This document shows positions 9,528 to 19,343 of a stretch of DNA of 64,000 bases, piece by piece (within the stretch, counting starts at the first letter, position 1; every line of letters begins with the position of its first letter). The DNA is from Halomicrobium sp. LC1Hm (lineage in GTDB: Archaea; Halobacteriota; Halobacteria; Halobacteriales; Haloarculaceae), in assembly GCF_009617995.1 (NCBI RefSeq), contig NZ_CP044129.1:3038001-3102000 (forward strand), given 5' to 3'. The translations under genes and the position numbers were made by a program. Under the pieces are notes generated by a model. The model saw nothing but the letters and a program-made list of their open reading frames with translations, was not told where the DNA came from and searched no databases.

Positions 9528-10664
9528 ATGTCGCGTACAACTGCCACCGCGGTCGTGGTCGTCCTCGTCACCCTCGCGGGCTGTAGCGGGCTGCTGGTCT
9601 CAGAGGACGCCACGCCGACGGTGAGCGAGACGGCCACGCCGACCGCCGTCGAGTCCCAGACCACGACGCCGACGGCTACTCCATCACCGACAGAGACGCC
9701 CACACCGACCGAGACGGAGACGCCGACGCCCACTCCATCACCGACAGAGACGGCCACGCAAACGCCGGACGACACGCTCTCGTCGGACAACCCGTGGGGC
9801 CAGGAGATCGTCCCGGTGCGGATCAACGACAGCGCCGACGACGGGCGCAACACCACCGCGCTCACGGTCCGGACGATCGACTACTGGAACGCCAACATCG
9901 AGCGCTACACCGACTTCGAGTACCGCTTCGTGCTGGCCGAGGGCCCCGACGACGCACGCGTCGAGGTCCAGTTCAGAGAGTCGGTCGATCGCTGTGACGA
10001 GCAGGAGACCAACGTCGCGGGCTGTGCGGCGTACCTCCACGAGGGGACGAGAGCCAGAGACCTCGAAGTCGCCGCCGTCGAGAGCCAGGGCTCGAACGCG
10101 GGGGTCCTGGCGACGACGCGCCACGAATTCGGCCACCTCGTCGGGCTGAACCACAGCGACGAGCCCCTGGACCTGATGGCACAGCGCTACGAGGGCGACA
10201 TCCGCGACGCCACCGACCGACCGTTCCCGTGGTACGGCGACACCCTCCACGTCGCGGTCGAGCCAGACACGATCGACGGGGACCCGGCGGTGGTCCGCGA
10301 GCAGGTCCGCCACGCGGTCGAGTACTACGACGCCGGGGCCGACGGCACCGTGCCGGAGAACGTCAGCGTCGTCGTGAGCGACGAACCGGAGTTCGCCGAG
10401 GTCGTCGTCACCAACGACAGCGAGCGGGGCTGTACGGTCACCGACGGATCGGGCGCTCTCCGCTCGGTCCGGAACCTCGACACCGACGAGCGCGCGGAGC
10501 TGTACACCCGGATGGTCGTCTGTATCGGCCCCGTCGGCGAGGACGCCGTCGGCTGGCACACCGGCTACTGGCTGGGGTCGGCATTCGGGCTGGAAGACGG
10601 CGAGCGGGCGGCCATCTTCAGGACCAACGACCCACGCGAGGTCCGCAGCGACTGGTGGAAGTAA
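9528..10664 (+). CDS. lipoprotein metalloprotease, zincin type
   Basis: A 378-residue exported protein. The N-terminus is a lipoprotein signal with lipobox LAGC (Cys19), so the mature protein should be anchored to the outside of the membrane. Next comes a Thr/Pro/Glu linker (about 30-85) built from repeats such as TPTPSPTET, a typical O-glycosylated spacer in haloarchaea. The catalytic domain follows with HEFGHLVGLNH near residue 198. This is the HExxHxxGxxH zinc motif of metzincins such as archaemetzincin or matrixin-like enzymes. Four cysteines occur in the catalytic part. Substrate unknown. The ATG at 9528 is the first that gives a proper signal peptide. Confidence 0.88.
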   Translation: MSRTTATAVVVVLVTLAGCSGLLVSEDATPTVSETATPTAVESQTTTPTATPSPTETPTPTETETPTPTPSPTETATQTPDDTLSSDNPWGQEIVPVRINDSADDGRNTTALTVRTIDYWNANIERYTDFEYRFVLAEGPDDARVEVQFRESVDRCDEQETNVAGCAAYLHEGTRARDLEVAAVESQGSNAGVLATTRHEFGHLVGLNHSDEPLDLMAQRYEGDIRDATDRPFPWYGDTLHVAVEPDTIDGDPAVVREQVRHAVEYYDAGADGTVPENVSVVVSDEPEFAEVVVTNDSERGCTVTDGSGALRSVRNLDTDERAELYTRMVVCIGPVGEDAVGWHTGYWLGSAFGLEDGERAAIFRTNDPREVRSDWWK

Positions 10665-10710
10665 GCGCCGGATTGCTCACCTTTTTTACAACCGTCCGAG
10701 TGCGCTCAGT

Positions 10711-12315
10711 ATGAAGGGGCGAACGCCGTTGTCACGACGGGACGCGCTCGCGACGATCGGTGCGCTCGGCGCGACGGCACTCGCAGGCTGTCAGTCCGCC
10801 GAGCCGTCGATCAAGATCGACAGAACGGTGCTGCGCGACGAGGTGACGCCGATTCGGCTCACGGGCTTCCCGCCCGAGACCGAGGTCGAACTGGCGGTTC
10901 ACATGGACTGGGAGCAGCCGTCCGTCTCAACGCTGACGATCAAGACAGACAGTGAGGGAATCGCGGATCTCAGCGATCAGGCACCGGTCGCGGGCGACTA
11001 CGAGGGTGTCGCGCCGATGGGGTGGCTGTGGTCGATGCGCCAGCCCGAGGAACTGCCAGGACTGCTTACAACGGCAGTATCGACGGCCAGCGAGACCGAG
11101 ACGGCGACTGAGACCGAGACGCCACCGGTCTCGTCGGCAACGGTCACGCTCGTCGCGGCGATCGACGGCGAGCGACGGGCGACGGCGACCCAGACCCGGC
11201 GGCTCGTCGGCGAGAGTGTCGAACACCGGCCGGTCAGGCAGTCTGATCTCGTCGGCGAACTGTTCGTCCCTGCCGGTGACGGACCGCACCCGGGCGTGCT
11301 CGCCCTGCACGGGTCGGGCGGCGAGGAGGTCTGGTCGTACGGCCGGCTGCTCGCGAGCCACGGATTTACCGCACTGTCGCTCGACTACTTCGGTCCCGAG
11401 GACGGGAACCCCTCGCAGCTTCGCGACGTGCCACTGTCGTATTTCGAGCGGGCGGCGGCGTTTCTTGATTCGCTCCCCGAGGTCGCTGACAGCCAGATCG
11501 GTGTCACGGGCGTCTCGCGAGGCAGCGAAGTGGCCCTGATGCTCGGTGTCCGATCTGATCTGATCGGCGCGGTCGTCGTACTGGCACCGAGTCATTACCG
11601 ATGGGGGCGCGCCTGGACAGCGGGGGGCGAGCGGTTGCCGTCACTGGTGCCCGCGTCCGGAACCACCGAGTTCGAGGGCGGAAAGGCCATCTACACGCCG
11701 ACGTTTCTGGCCGGGACTGAACAGGCCAGCGAGGAGACGGTCGAGGCCGCGACGATACCCATCGAAGAGATCGACGCGCCCATCATGTTCGTCTCGGGGC
11801 AAGCGGACACACTCTGGCCGTCCGCGACGTTCGCCCGTCGGGCTGTCGAACGGCTCGAAGCGAATGGGTTCGACCACGAGGTGGCCCATCTCAGCTACGA
11901 GAACGCCGGGCACGCGGTGTCGAACGTACCGTACAAACCGACGCAACCGCTGTACGCGACCGAGGAGTACGTGCTCGGCGGGACACCGCGGGGCAACGCC
12001 GCCGCCATCGCCGACGCGTGGCCCGAGCGCGTCGGCGATGGCGGCGAGCGTTGGTCGACGAAAACAGCGAGTGAGACCGTCGAGAGGGAAGCAAACAGCT
12101 ACTCTACCAACCGCTCAATCTCGGTGACCAGCACGTCGCTGGCACCCACGTCCTTGAGCGCGGTGATCGTCTCGAACACGTCGGCGTCGTCGACGACGGC
12201 GTGGACGGCCACGTCGTCGCTGCCGGCGATGTCCATCACCGTCGGGCCGCCCATGCCGGGCAGGACGTCCTTCACGTCGTCCAGCGCGTCCTCGGGCGCG
12301 TTCATCATGAGGTAG
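10711..12315 (+). CDS. acyl-CoA thioester hydrolase/BAAT-family lipoprotein with a C-terminal run into hisG
   Basis: The N-terminus carries a twin-arginine motif (SRRDAL) and lipobox LAGC (Cys27), so the protein should be a Tat-exported lipoprotein. Residues 30-160 resemble the thioesterase N-terminal beta domain, with a Thr/Glu-rich insert. Residues 180-440 form a BAAT-type alpha/beta hydrolase with nucleophile motif GVSRGS near residue 270. The last 70 or so residues are Ser/Thr-rich, unlike the family, and are read antisense through the 3' part of hisG (overlap 12099-12315). An extra A in the AAAA at 12060-12063 would give a stop a few codons later. The true end may therefore be near 12070, and a frameshift or sequence error is possible. 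Confidence 0.8.
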   Translation: MKGRTPLSRRDALATIGALGATALAGCQSAEPSIKIDRTVLRDEVTPIRLTGFPPETEVELAVHMDWEQPSVSTLTIKTDSEGIADLSDQAPVAGDYEGVAPMGWLWSMRQPEELPGLLTTAVSTASETETATETETPPVSSATVTLVAAIDGERRATATQTRRLVGESVEHRPVRQSDLVGELFVPAGDGPHPGVLALHGSGGEEVWSYGRLLASHGFTALSLDYFGPEDGNPSQLRDVPLSYFERAAAFLDSLPEVADSQIGVTGVSRGSEVALMLGVRSDLIGAVVVLAPSHYRWGRAWTAGGERLPSLVPASGTTEFEGGKAIYTPTFLAGTEQASEETVEAATIPIEEIDAPIMFVSGQADTLWPSATFARRAVERLEANGFDHEVAHLSYENAGHAVSNVPYKPTQPLYATEEYVLGGTPRGNAAAIADAWPERVGDGGERWSTKTASETVEREANSYSTNRSISVTSTSLAPTSLSAVIVSNTSASSTTAWTATSSLPAMSITVGPPMPGRTSFTSSSASSGAFIMR

Positions 12316-12947
12316 CGCTTGCCCTCCGCTGAGATGACCGACTCCAGCGCTGTCGCGACCTGCCCGACCTTCTCGTCGCCGACGACCTCCTCGCGGGCGA
12401 ACAGGCGGACCGAGGAGTCGAGCACTTCGTCGACGACTTCCAGGCGATTCATCCGCAGGGTCGTCCCCGTCGAGGTGATGTCGACGATGCCGTCCGCGAT
12501 GTCGACGTGGGGCGTGAGCTCGGTCGCGCCCGAGACCTCGGTGATCGAAACGTCCACGTCCATCTCCTCGAAGTACCGGCGCGTGACGTTGGGGAACTCC
12601 GTGGCGACGCGGCCGCCCTCGAAGTCGTAGACCGTCTCGACGGCGTCGTCTTCGGGCGCGGCCAGCACCAGCCGACACGAGCCGAAGTCCAGATCGAGCA
12701 GTTCGGTGAGGTTGCCGGGACCGGCCTCCCGGACCTGGTCGAGTCCGGTGATCCCCACGTCGGCCGCGCCGTCGGCGACGTACTCGGGGATGTCTGCGGC
12801 GCGGGCGTAGAGGATCGTCACGTCGGGATCGACCGTCTCGGCGTACAGCTGGCGGTCGGCCCCGTCGACGACGTGGAGCCCCGCCCGTTCCAGCAGGTCG
12901 ACCGACGGATCGTGCAGGCGGCCCTTGTTGGGGACGGCGATGCGCAT
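12099..12947 (-). CDS. hisG: ATP phosphoribosyltransferase, long form
   Basis: Catalyses the first step of histidine synthesis, joining ATP and PRPP to give phosphoribosyl-ATP. The 282 residues match the long form, with a two-domain catalytic core ([24 protein letters not shown] at the start, the phosphate-binding region [19 protein letters not shown] around 150) and a C-terminal ACT-like regulatory domain (about 205-282) that binds histidine for feedback control. No other his gene is nearby. The convergent BAAT-like frame overlaps its 3' end by 217 bases. The annotation is secure because family identity covers the whole length. Confidence 0.96.
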   Translation of the reverse strand: MRIAVPNKGRLHDPSVDLLERAGLHVVDGADRQLYAETVDPDVTILYARAADIPEYVADGAADVGITGLDQVREAGPGNLTELLDLDFGSCRLVLAAPEDDAVETVYDFEGGRVATEFPNVTRRYFEEMDVDVSITEVSGATELTPHVDIADGIVDITSTGTTLRMNRLEVVDEVLDSSVRLFAREEVVGDEKVGQVATALESVISAEGKRYLMMNAPEDALDDVKDVLPGMGGPTVMDIAGSDDVAVHAVVDDADVFETITALKDVGASDVLVTEIERLVE

Positions 12948-13107
12948 ACGGACACCTCGACGGCCCGCCGCAATTGCTTTTCCCTTCCCGAGTCGTGAGC
13001 GGCCGTCGCTGTCCGCCGGAATTCGCCACTCGGCCGTGGGGACCGTCCGCGGACAGCAGTACGAGGAAGGCGGTGGATTCAGGCCCCCGCGGACAGAACC
13101 GTCGGAC

Positions 13108-14406
13108 GTGAGTGAACTCCTCGTCTCCGGCGGACGGGTCCTCCGACCGGACCTGACCGTCGAACGCGCGGACGTACTGATCGATCAGTCGAGTGGCGAC
13201 ATCGCGGCCGTCGACGAGCCCGGCGCGCTTGCCGGCGACGACGAACTGGACGCAAGCGGCGGCCTCGTCGTGCCGGGGCTGGTCAACGCACACACGCACG
13301 TGGCGATGACGCTGTTGCGGGGGTACGCCGACGACAAGCCCCTGGATGCGTGGCTCCAGGAGGACATCTGGCCCGTCGAGGCCGAACTGACGGCCGACGA
13401 CGTGCGGACCGGTGCCGAGCTCGGCCTAGTCGAGATGATCAAGTCCGGAACGACGGCGCTCTCGGACATGTACTTCCACGTCGACGAGATCGCCGGAGCC
13501 GTCGAGCAGTCCGGCCTGCGGGCCGTGCTGGGCCACACTGCAGTCACCGTCGGCAAGGACGAGGAGGCCGCACGCGAAGACACACAGCAGAGCCTCGACG
13601 TGGCCGAGCGCCTCGACGGCGCGGCCGACGGGCGCATCCGGACGACGTTCCAGCCCCACTCGCTGACGACCGTCGGGGAGGAGTTCCTCCGGGAGTTCGT
13701 CCCCGCGGCGAACGACGCCGACCGGCCGATCCACCTGCACGCCAACGAGACGAGCGACGAGGTCGGCCCGATAGTCGACGAGCACGGCAAGCGGCCACTG
13801 GAGTACGCCGACGACCTGGGGGTGCTGGGCCCGGACACCTGGATCGCCCACGGCGTCCACGTCGACGAGCGAGAGATCGACTTGCTGGCCGACACCGACA
13901 CCGGCGTCGCCCACTGCCCGGCCTCGAACATGAAGCTCGCGAGCGGGATGGCACCCGTCCAGGAGCTGCTCGATGCCGGCGTCACCGTCGGCCTGGGGAC
14001 GGACGGGGCGGCCTCGAACAACGACCTCTCGATGTTCGACGAGATGCGCGACGCCGCGATGATCGGCAAGCTCGCCGCCGAGGACGCGAGCGCGATGGCG
14101 GCAGCGAGCGTCGTCGAGATCGCCACGGCCGGCGGGGCAGAACTGCTCGGGTTCGACAGCGGGCGGATCGAAGCGGGCGCGAACGCCGACCTCGCCGTGG
14201 TCGACCTCGACCAGCCCCACCTGACGCCGGCCCACGACCTCGTGAGTCACCTCGTCTACGCCGCCAGCGCGAGCGACGTGCGCCACACCGTCTGTGACGG
14301 GACGGTCCTCATGCGCGATCGGGACGTGCAACCGTTCGACGAGGCGGCCGTCGTCCAGCGGGCGAGCGAGCACGCGACGGCACTGGTCGAGCGGGCGACG
14401 GAGTAG
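13108..14406 (+). CDS. 5'-deoxyadenosine / SAH / methylthioadenosine deaminase
   Basis: An amidohydrolase of 432 residues from the MtaD/DadD group, which deaminates S-adenosylhomocysteine, methylthioadenosine or 5'-deoxyadenosine to the inosyl forms. Metal and catalytic residues are seen in order: HTH near residue 61, HLHANE near 210, an HGVH near 250, and the aspartate of [11 protein letters not shown] near 297. Residues 1-50 and the C-terminal strands form the beta sandwich usual for the family. The GTG at 13108 ([11 protein letters not shown]) fits the family start; upstream in-frame codons overlap the hisG promoter region. With ahcY two genes downstream, it likely clears by-products of SAM-dependent reactions. 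Confidence 0.9.
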   Translation: MSELLVSGGRVLRPDLTVERADVLIDQSSGDIAAVDEPGALAGDDELDASGGLVVPGLVNAHTHVAMTLLRGYADDKPLDAWLQEDIWPVEAELTADDVRTGAELGLVEMIKSGTTALSDMYFHVDEIAGAVEQSGLRAVLGHTAVTVGKDEEAAREDTQQSLDVAERLDGAADGRIRTTFQPHSLTTVGEEFLREFVPAANDADRPIHLHANETSDEVGPIVDEHGKRPLEYADDLGVLGPDTWIAHGVHVDEREIDLLADTDTGVAHCPASNMKLASGMAPVQELLDAGVTVGLGTDGAASNNDLSMFDEMRDAAMIGKLAAEDASAMAAASVVEIATAGGAELLGFDSGRIEAGANADLAVVDLDQPHLTPAHDLVSHLVYAASASDVRHTVCDGTVLMRDRDVQPFDEAAVVQRASEHATALVERATE

Positions 14407-14544
14407 CGGCGGCCGCCGGGCGGAGTTAAACGACCAGAGCCGTTTCTAAACATTCTCGCGCCGTCTTAGAGAGTTTCGAACGTCGCCGAACTGACTGAAC
14501 CAGATTCGGGGTTTATGCCGGTGTTGGGACACGTCTCTGGTACG

Positions 14545-15429
14545 ATGCGCACCGAACTATTCGCACTGGCGATGGCCGTCACGCTGGTCGGGGCCGCAGT
14601 CGGTCCCGGCGTCGCGGCGGCCGACGACGAGGCCGGGAACACGGCGCTGTCGGTCAGCGTCGCACAGGACGACGACGTGACGATCAGCGTCACCGCGAAC
14701 GACAGCGCCGTCGAGAACGCCACCGTCGACGTGGGTGGCGAAGACGGGAGTTCCTACGAAGGGATCGGGTCGTACACGACCGACGACGACGGCGAGGTCG
14801 AACTGGACTCGCCCGAGGTCAACGAGACCATCTCGGTCACCGCGACCGCGGACAACCGGACGGCCACGACGACGGCCGACCTGCTCGGCGAAGAGTACCT
14901 CGGCGAGAACCAGACGAGCGCCTTCGGCCAGCAGGTGTCTGCCTACGTCCAGTCGCTGCTGGACGGTGACCGACGCCACATCGGTCCGCAGGTCGCCGCC
15001 TTCGTCCAGGCGAACAATCCCGGGAACGCACCAGCCCACGCGGGTCCGCCCGCACACGCCGGCCCCGACCGTGAGAACGAAACCGAAGACGAGAACGAGA
15101 CGGCATTCGAGAACGAGACCGACGAGGACGAACGTGGCCCGCCCGCACACGCCGGTCCCGACCGTGAGAACGAAACCGAAGACGAGGACGAGCGCGGCCC
15201 GCCCGAACACGCTGGTCCCGACGCGGATGAGGAAGACGACGAGGAAGGAGAGACCGAAGACGAAGAAGACGAGGAAGCGGAAACCGAAGCGCCAGAAGAC
15301 GAGGACGACGAAGCAGAAGCCGAGAGCGAAGAGGAGGAAGGAGAGACCGACGAAGAGCCAGAAGACGACACGGAGACTGAAGACGACGACGGCGGTCCGC
15401 CCGACCACGCCAACGCGGGCGGCGACTGA
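14545..15429 (+). CDS. secreted acidic protein with HAGP repeats
   Basis: A 294-residue protein with a Sec signal peptide (MRTELFALAMAVTLVGAAVG, cleavage near AAA-DD). A small beta domain follows (about 35-110) that looks like an Ig-like or carboxypeptidase-regulatory fold (VTISVTANDSAVENATVDV). A short helical segment comes next. The C-terminal 130 residues are low complexity and rich in Glu and Asp. They are punctuated by four copies of a PP(A/E)HAGP-type motif and end with a related PPDHANAGG. No enzyme motif is visible. The ATG at 14545 gives the signal peptide; an in-frame ATG at 14515 would extend it unnaturally. The gene lies between the deaminase and ahcY, but a functional link is not shown. 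Confidence 0.8.
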   Translation: MRTELFALAMAVTLVGAAVGPGVAAADDEAGNTALSVSVAQDDDVTISVTANDSAVENATVDVGGEDGSSYEGIGSYTTDDDGEVELDSPEVNETISVTATADNRTATTTADLLGEEYLGENQTSAFGQQVSAYVQSLLDGDRRHIGPQVAAFVQANNPGNAPAHAGPPAHAGPDRENETEDENETAFENETDEDERGPPAHAGPDRENETEDEDERGPPEHAGPDADEEDDEEGETEDEEDEEAETEAPEDEDDEAEAESEEEEGETDEEPEDDTETEDDDGGPPDHANAGGD

Positions 15430-15473
15430 TCCGGTTCGGTAGCGTTTTCAGCGGCCTGCTCTTTATCTGGGGT

Positions 15474-16751
15474 ATGACTGACCCCATTACCGCGCGACTC
15501 GACGACCCGGCCACGGCCCGCGAGGAGGGCCGGCGCAAGATGGACTGGGCCATCCAGCACATGCCGATCATGGCGTCGCTCCGGGAGTCCTTCGAGGCCG
15601 ACCAGCCCTTCGCGGGCGAGCGCATCGGCATGGCGATGCACGTCGAAGCCAAGACCGCCGTCCTGGCCGAAGTGCTGGCCGCCGGTGGGGCCGAGGTCGC
15701 GATGACCGGCTGTAACCCGCTGTCGACCCACGACGACGTCTCCGCCGCGCTGGACGCCGTCGACGGCGTCACCTGCTACGCCGAGCGCGGCGTCGACGAC
15801 GAGGAGTACTACGCCGCCATCGAGGCCGTCATCGACCACGAACCGACGATCACCGTCGACGACGGGATGGACCTCGTGGCGGCGATCCACGAGGACTATC
15901 CGGAGCTGATCGACACGATCGTCGGCGGCGCAGAGGAGACGACGACCGGCGTCCACCGCCTGCGAGCCATGGACGACGACGGCGCGCTGGAGTATCCCGT
16001 CTTCGCCGTCAACGACACGCCGATGAAGCGACTGTTCGACAACGTCCACGGCACCGGCGAGTCCTCGCTGGCCTCGATCGCCATGACGACGAACCTCTCG
16101 TGGGCCGGCAAGACCGTCGTCGTCGCCGGCTACGGGAACTGCGGGAAAGGCGTCGCGAAGAAGGCAAGCGGCCAGAACGCGGACGTGATCGTCACGGAAG
16201 TCGAGCCCCGCCGCGCGCTGGAGGCCCACATGGAGGGCTACGACGTGATGCCGATGGCCGACGCCGCCGAAGCGGGCGACGTGTTCATCACGACGACGGG
16301 CAACCGAGACGTGATCGTCGAAGAACACTTCGAAGCGATGCAGGACGGCGTCCTGCTGGCCAACGCCGGCCACTTCGACGTGGAAGTCGACCTCGACGCG
16401 CTCTCGGAGCTTGCCGTCGACACGTACGAGGCCCGCGACGGCGTCCAGGCCTACGAGATGGCCGACGGTCGCCGACTGAACGTCCTCGCAGAGGGGCGAC
16501 TCGTCAACCTCGCGACCCCGATCGCGCTGGGCCACCCCGTCGAAGTGATGGACCAGTCGTTCGGCATCCAGGCCGTCTGTGTCCGGGAACTCGTCGAGCG
16601 CGGCGAGGAGTACGCGGCCGGCGTCCACGACGTACCCGACGAACTGGACGAGGAGGTCGCGGAGATCAAACTCGACGCGGAAGGCGTCGAGTTCGACTCG
16701 CTGACCGAGAGCCAGGCCGAGTACATGGACTCCTGGCAGCACGGGACGTAG
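15474..16751 (+). CDS. ahcY: adenosylhomocysteinase
   Basis: Splits S-adenosylhomocysteine to adenosine and homocysteine using bound NAD+, removing the inhibitor made by methyltransferases. At 425 residues it has the shorter archaeal form. Substrate-domain signatures include HVEAKTAVLAEVL, GCNPLSTHDD and NDTPMKRLFDN, the last holding the catalytic Lys and Asp. The NAD-binding loop is GYGNCGKG near residue 219. The C-terminal LATPIALGHPVEVMDQSF region is also typical. Nearby is a deaminase that can act on the same or related nucleosides, so the two may share the task of clearing SAM by-products. Confidence 0.97.
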   Translation: MTDPITARLDDPATAREEGRRKMDWAIQHMPIMASLRESFEADQPFAGERIGMAMHVEAKTAVLAEVLAAGGAEVAMTGCNPLSTHDDVSAALDAVDGVTCYAERGVDDEEYYAAIEAVIDHEPTITVDDGMDLVAAIHEDYPELIDTIVGGAEETTTGVHRLRAMDDDGALEYPVFAVNDTPMKRLFDNVHGTGESSLASIAMTTNLSWAGKTVVVAGYGNCGKGVAKKASGQNADVIVTEVEPRRALEAHMEGYDVMPMADAAEAGDVFITTTGNRDVIVEEHFEAMQDGVLLANAGHFDVEVDLDALSELAVDTYEARDGVQAYEMADGRRLNVLAEGRLVNLATPIALGHPVEVMDQSFGIQAVCVRELVERGEEYAAGVHDVPDELDEEVAEIKLDAEGVEFDSLTESQAEYMDSWQHGT

Positions 16752-16870
16752 CCCGGTCTCGCGTGCAGTTCGGACGACCCCGGCGAGCGACAGGCAAACG
16801 AAACTTCCGCACGTCCAGCTCGTGAAACAGGTCAGTGGGAACTAAGTTCTGACCGTCGTAGAGAGTGGCA

Positions 16871-17575
16871 ATGAAGCTCGGCGTTCTGTCAGACATTCAC
16901 GGAAACGAGGTCGCGTTACGGGCCGTCCTCGCGGACATGCCCGGCGTCGACGGACTGGTGTGTGCCGGGGACGTGGTGGGGTACAATCCGTGGCACGCGG
17001 CGTGTGTCGACGCGATCGCAGCGCCGGAGAGCGGGCCGATCGCGGACAGCGACGCCGCGTTGCTCGACGGAACGGTCCCGACGGTGCAGGGCAACCACGA
17101 CCGGGCCGTCGCGACGGACCACGCCCCACACTTCAACCACATGGCGGCGGCCGCCGTCGACCACGCCCGCGACCAGCTGACCGACGACCAGCTGGCGTGG
17201 CTCGACGACTTGCCGACGGAGCGCCGCGTGCTCGACGGGCGAGTGAAGATCGTCCACGGCCACCCGGACGACCCCGACCACTACACCCGGCCGGGAGAGT
17301 TCGGGCCGGCCCTGCTGGGAGACGAGGACGCGCTGATCATGGGCCACACCCACGTGCAACACCACGAACGGTACGACGAGGGGATCGTCCTGAACCCCGG
17401 GAGCGTCGGCCAGCCACGGGACGACGACCCGACGGCGGCCTACGCCGTCCTCGACGTGGCCGAGGGGACCGTCGAGGAGCGACGCGTCGACTACGACACG
17501 GACGCGGTCATCCAGGCAGTCGAGGACGCCGGGCTCCCGCGACAGATCGGGTTCCGGCTGACACAGGGGCGATAA
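16871..17575 (+). CDS. metallophosphoesterase, YfcE/MJ0936-like
   Basis: A 234-residue calcineurin-type phosphoesterase. All metal-ligand motifs are present: SDIHGN (8-13), AGDVVGYNP, GNHD, HGHP and GHTH. Members hydrolyse phosphodiester or phosphomonoester bonds in small molecules with two metal ions such as Mn2+. The natural substrate is not known. The ATG at 16871 is chosen over a GTG two codons earlier because it places the first strand KLGVLSDIH as in the family. It is transcribed towards the aspartate kinase gene, with 28 bases between the stops. Confidence 0.9.
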   Translation: MKLGVLSDIHGNEVALRAVLADMPGVDGLVCAGDVVGYNPWHAACVDAIAAPESGPIADSDAALLDGTVPTVQGNHDRAVATDHAPHFNHMAAAAVDHARDQLTDDQLAWLDDLPTERRVLDGRVKIVHGHPDDPDHYTRPGEFGPALLGDEDALIMGHTHVQHHERYDEGIVLNPGSVGQPRDDDPTAAYAVLDVAEGTVEERRVDYDTDAVIQAVEDAGLPRQIGFRLTQGR

Positions 17576-17603
17576 GTCGAAGGTCCAGAGACAACAGACG
17601 GCG

Positions 17604-18782
17604 TCAGAACACGTCCTGCACGAGCGAGAGGGCCTGTTCCCGGTCCGACCACGGGACGAACACGGACACCGAGGTGGCCGAGGTGATCACGTCGTAGAGG
17701 TTGATGTGGGCGTCCGAGAGCGGGTCGATCACGCGCTTGACGATGCCCGGCTGGTTGGGCAACTCACCGCCCGTGACCCGGACGACGGCGATGTCGTCCT
17801 CGACGGTGACACTGGAGAGGGTGTCGTCGTCGACGACGTGATCGTGCAGGAGTGCCTCCGCGTCGTCGGCGTGCTCGGTGTCGACGTAGAAGGTGATCGA
17901 GTCCATCCCGGAGGAGACGCCGTCGATGTTGATCCCCTCGTCGCCCAGCGCCGTCGAGAGCTCGCCGAGGATGCCCGGACTGTTTCGGATCGCGCGACCG
18001 GCGACGGTGACACAGCAGAGACGCTCTTCCTGGAGGTCGATGAGGTTCTGGAACTCGCCTTCGATCGAGGTGCCGCCGGTCAGCAGGTCGCCGTGCTGGT
18101 AGTGGACGACCCGGACGCCCAGGTCGCGGTCCTTGTACGACAGCGCCGAGGGCGCGACGACTTCGGCCCCGCGAAAGGAGAGCGAGCGCAGTTCGTCGAC
18201 GGAGATCTCGCCGACGTTGCGTGCCCCCTCGACGACGCGGGGGTCGCCCGTCATGACGCCTTCCACGTCGGTGACGATGACGACCTCGTCGGCGTCCATG
18301 TACTTGCCCAGCATCACCGCGGAGGTGTCCGAGCCGCCCCGCCCCAGCGTGGTGACGTTGCCCGCGAGATCCTGTGCGAGAAAGCCCGTGACGACCGGCA
18401 CCACGTCCTCCAGCTGGCCGGCCAGCGCGTGAGCCCGCTTGGTCGTCTCCTCGACGTCGACCTCGCCGTACTCGTCGGTGATGATCGGCCAGTGCTCGCT
18501 CCCCGGTTCGAGGAACATCGCGTCGACGCCGCGGGCCGCGAGCGCGCCCTTGAGCATCCGGACGGAGGTGCGCTCGCCCATGCTGACGATCTGTGCGCGG
18601 TCCTCGGGCTCGGCGTCGTACTCGATCTCTTCGAGGAGTTCGTCGGTCGTGTTCCCCATCGCGCTGGCGACGACGGCGACCTCGTGACCGTTCTCGATGG
18701 CCGACGCGATCGAGTCTGCGGCCCGGTTGATCCGCTCGCCGTTGCCAAGGCTCGTCCCACCGAACTTGGCGACTACGCGCAT
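17604..18782 (-). CDS. aspartate kinase
   Basis: Phosphorylates aspartate, the first step towards lysine, threonine, methionine and isoleucine. It has 392 residues. The kinase domain begins KFGGTSLG (5-12) and contains LGRGGSDTSAVML and VTDVEGVMTGDPR. The C-terminal 130 residues contain two ACT domains (GILGELSTALGDEGINID, then PGIVKRVIDPLSDAHINLYD), so feedback inhibition by an amino acid is expected. The ATG at 18782 (MRVVAKFGG) is chosen because upstream codons add 17 residues not found in the family. thrC, 28 kb away, acts later in the same pathway. Confidence 0.96.
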   Translation of the reverse strand: MRVVAKFGGTSLGNGERINRAADSIASAIENGHEVAVVASAMGNTTDELLEEIEYDAEPEDRAQIVSMGERTSVRMLKGALAARGVDAMFLEPGSEHWPIITDEYGEVDVEETTKRAHALAGQLEDVVPVVTGFLAQDLAGNVTTLGRGGSDTSAVMLGKYMDADEVVIVTDVEGVMTGDPRVVEGARNVGEISVDELRSLSFRGAEVVAPSALSYKDRDLGVRVVHYQHGDLLTGGTSIEGEFQNLIDLQEERLCCVTVAGRAIRNSPGILGELSTALGDEGINIDGVSSGMDSITFYVDTEHADDAEALLHDHVVDDDTLSSVTVEDDIAVVRVTGGELPNQPGIVKRVIDPLSDAHINLYDVITSATSVSVFVPWSDREQALSLVQDVF

Positions 18783-18900
18783 GCTACCACCCTGATCGTG
18801 CGTACGTGACTCATTACCCGACCCGTAGCCCATGGTCGGGGATAACTGTGTTCATCTGGCGCGGCACACCGTTTATTTGCGTTCGCGCCGACACTCCGGT

Positions 18901-19317
18901 ATGGAGATCCGGGACGCCGTCGAGGCCGACGCCGAGCGCATGGCCGAACTATCGGGGAGCCCGCCGGACGTGATGCGGAACCTCGTCCACGACCGGACGG
19001 TGCGGGTCGCGGAGACACCGGCCGACGGGGACGAGGAGACGACAGTCGCCGGGTTCGTCAGCTTCGACGCCCGGGACAGCACCGTTCACGTGACACAGAT
19101 CGGCGGAAGCGAGAGCGCGTGTGCGCGACTGATCGAGGAGCCGGTCAGCTTCGCCCGGCGCGAGGAGATGGGCGTCGAGGTCCTCCTCCCGGCCGACGAG
19201 GACGCGGCACGCACCGCCATCGAAGACGCCGGCTTCGAGAACGAGGGGGCCGGCCCCCAGTTCGAGGGCCAGCAGACGACCCGGTACCGACTCGACGCCG
19301 GTCGCGCCCACCAGTAG
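18901..19317 (+). CDS. GNAT-like acetyltransferase family protein
   Basis: A 138-residue protein that begins MEIRDAVEADAERMAEL, the usual first strand and helix of GNAT N-acetyltransferases, followed by a beta sheet core. The acetyl-CoA pyrophosphate loop (R/QxxGxG/A) is not clearly present; IGGSESACARLIEEPVSFA occupies its place. The protein may therefore be a degenerate or specialised member. TTTATT at 18872-18877 lies 26 nt before the ATG, consistent with a leaderless mRNA and supporting this start. Substrate unknown. Confidence 0.75.
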   Translation: MEIRDAVEADAERMAELSGSPPDVMRNLVHDRTVRVAETPADGDEETTVAGFVSFDARDSTVHVTQIGGSESACARLIEEPVSFARREEMGVEVLLPADEDAARTAIEDAGFENEGAGPQFEGQQTTRYRLDAGRAHQ

Positions 19318-19343
19318 GGGTCCGTCTGGCCGAACGTGGGGCG

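Noticed and set aside
14943-16742. 599-codon frame antisense to ahcY and the secreted protein
   Set aside because: Mirror of two real genes; the part opposite the acidic tail is only Ser/Val runs.
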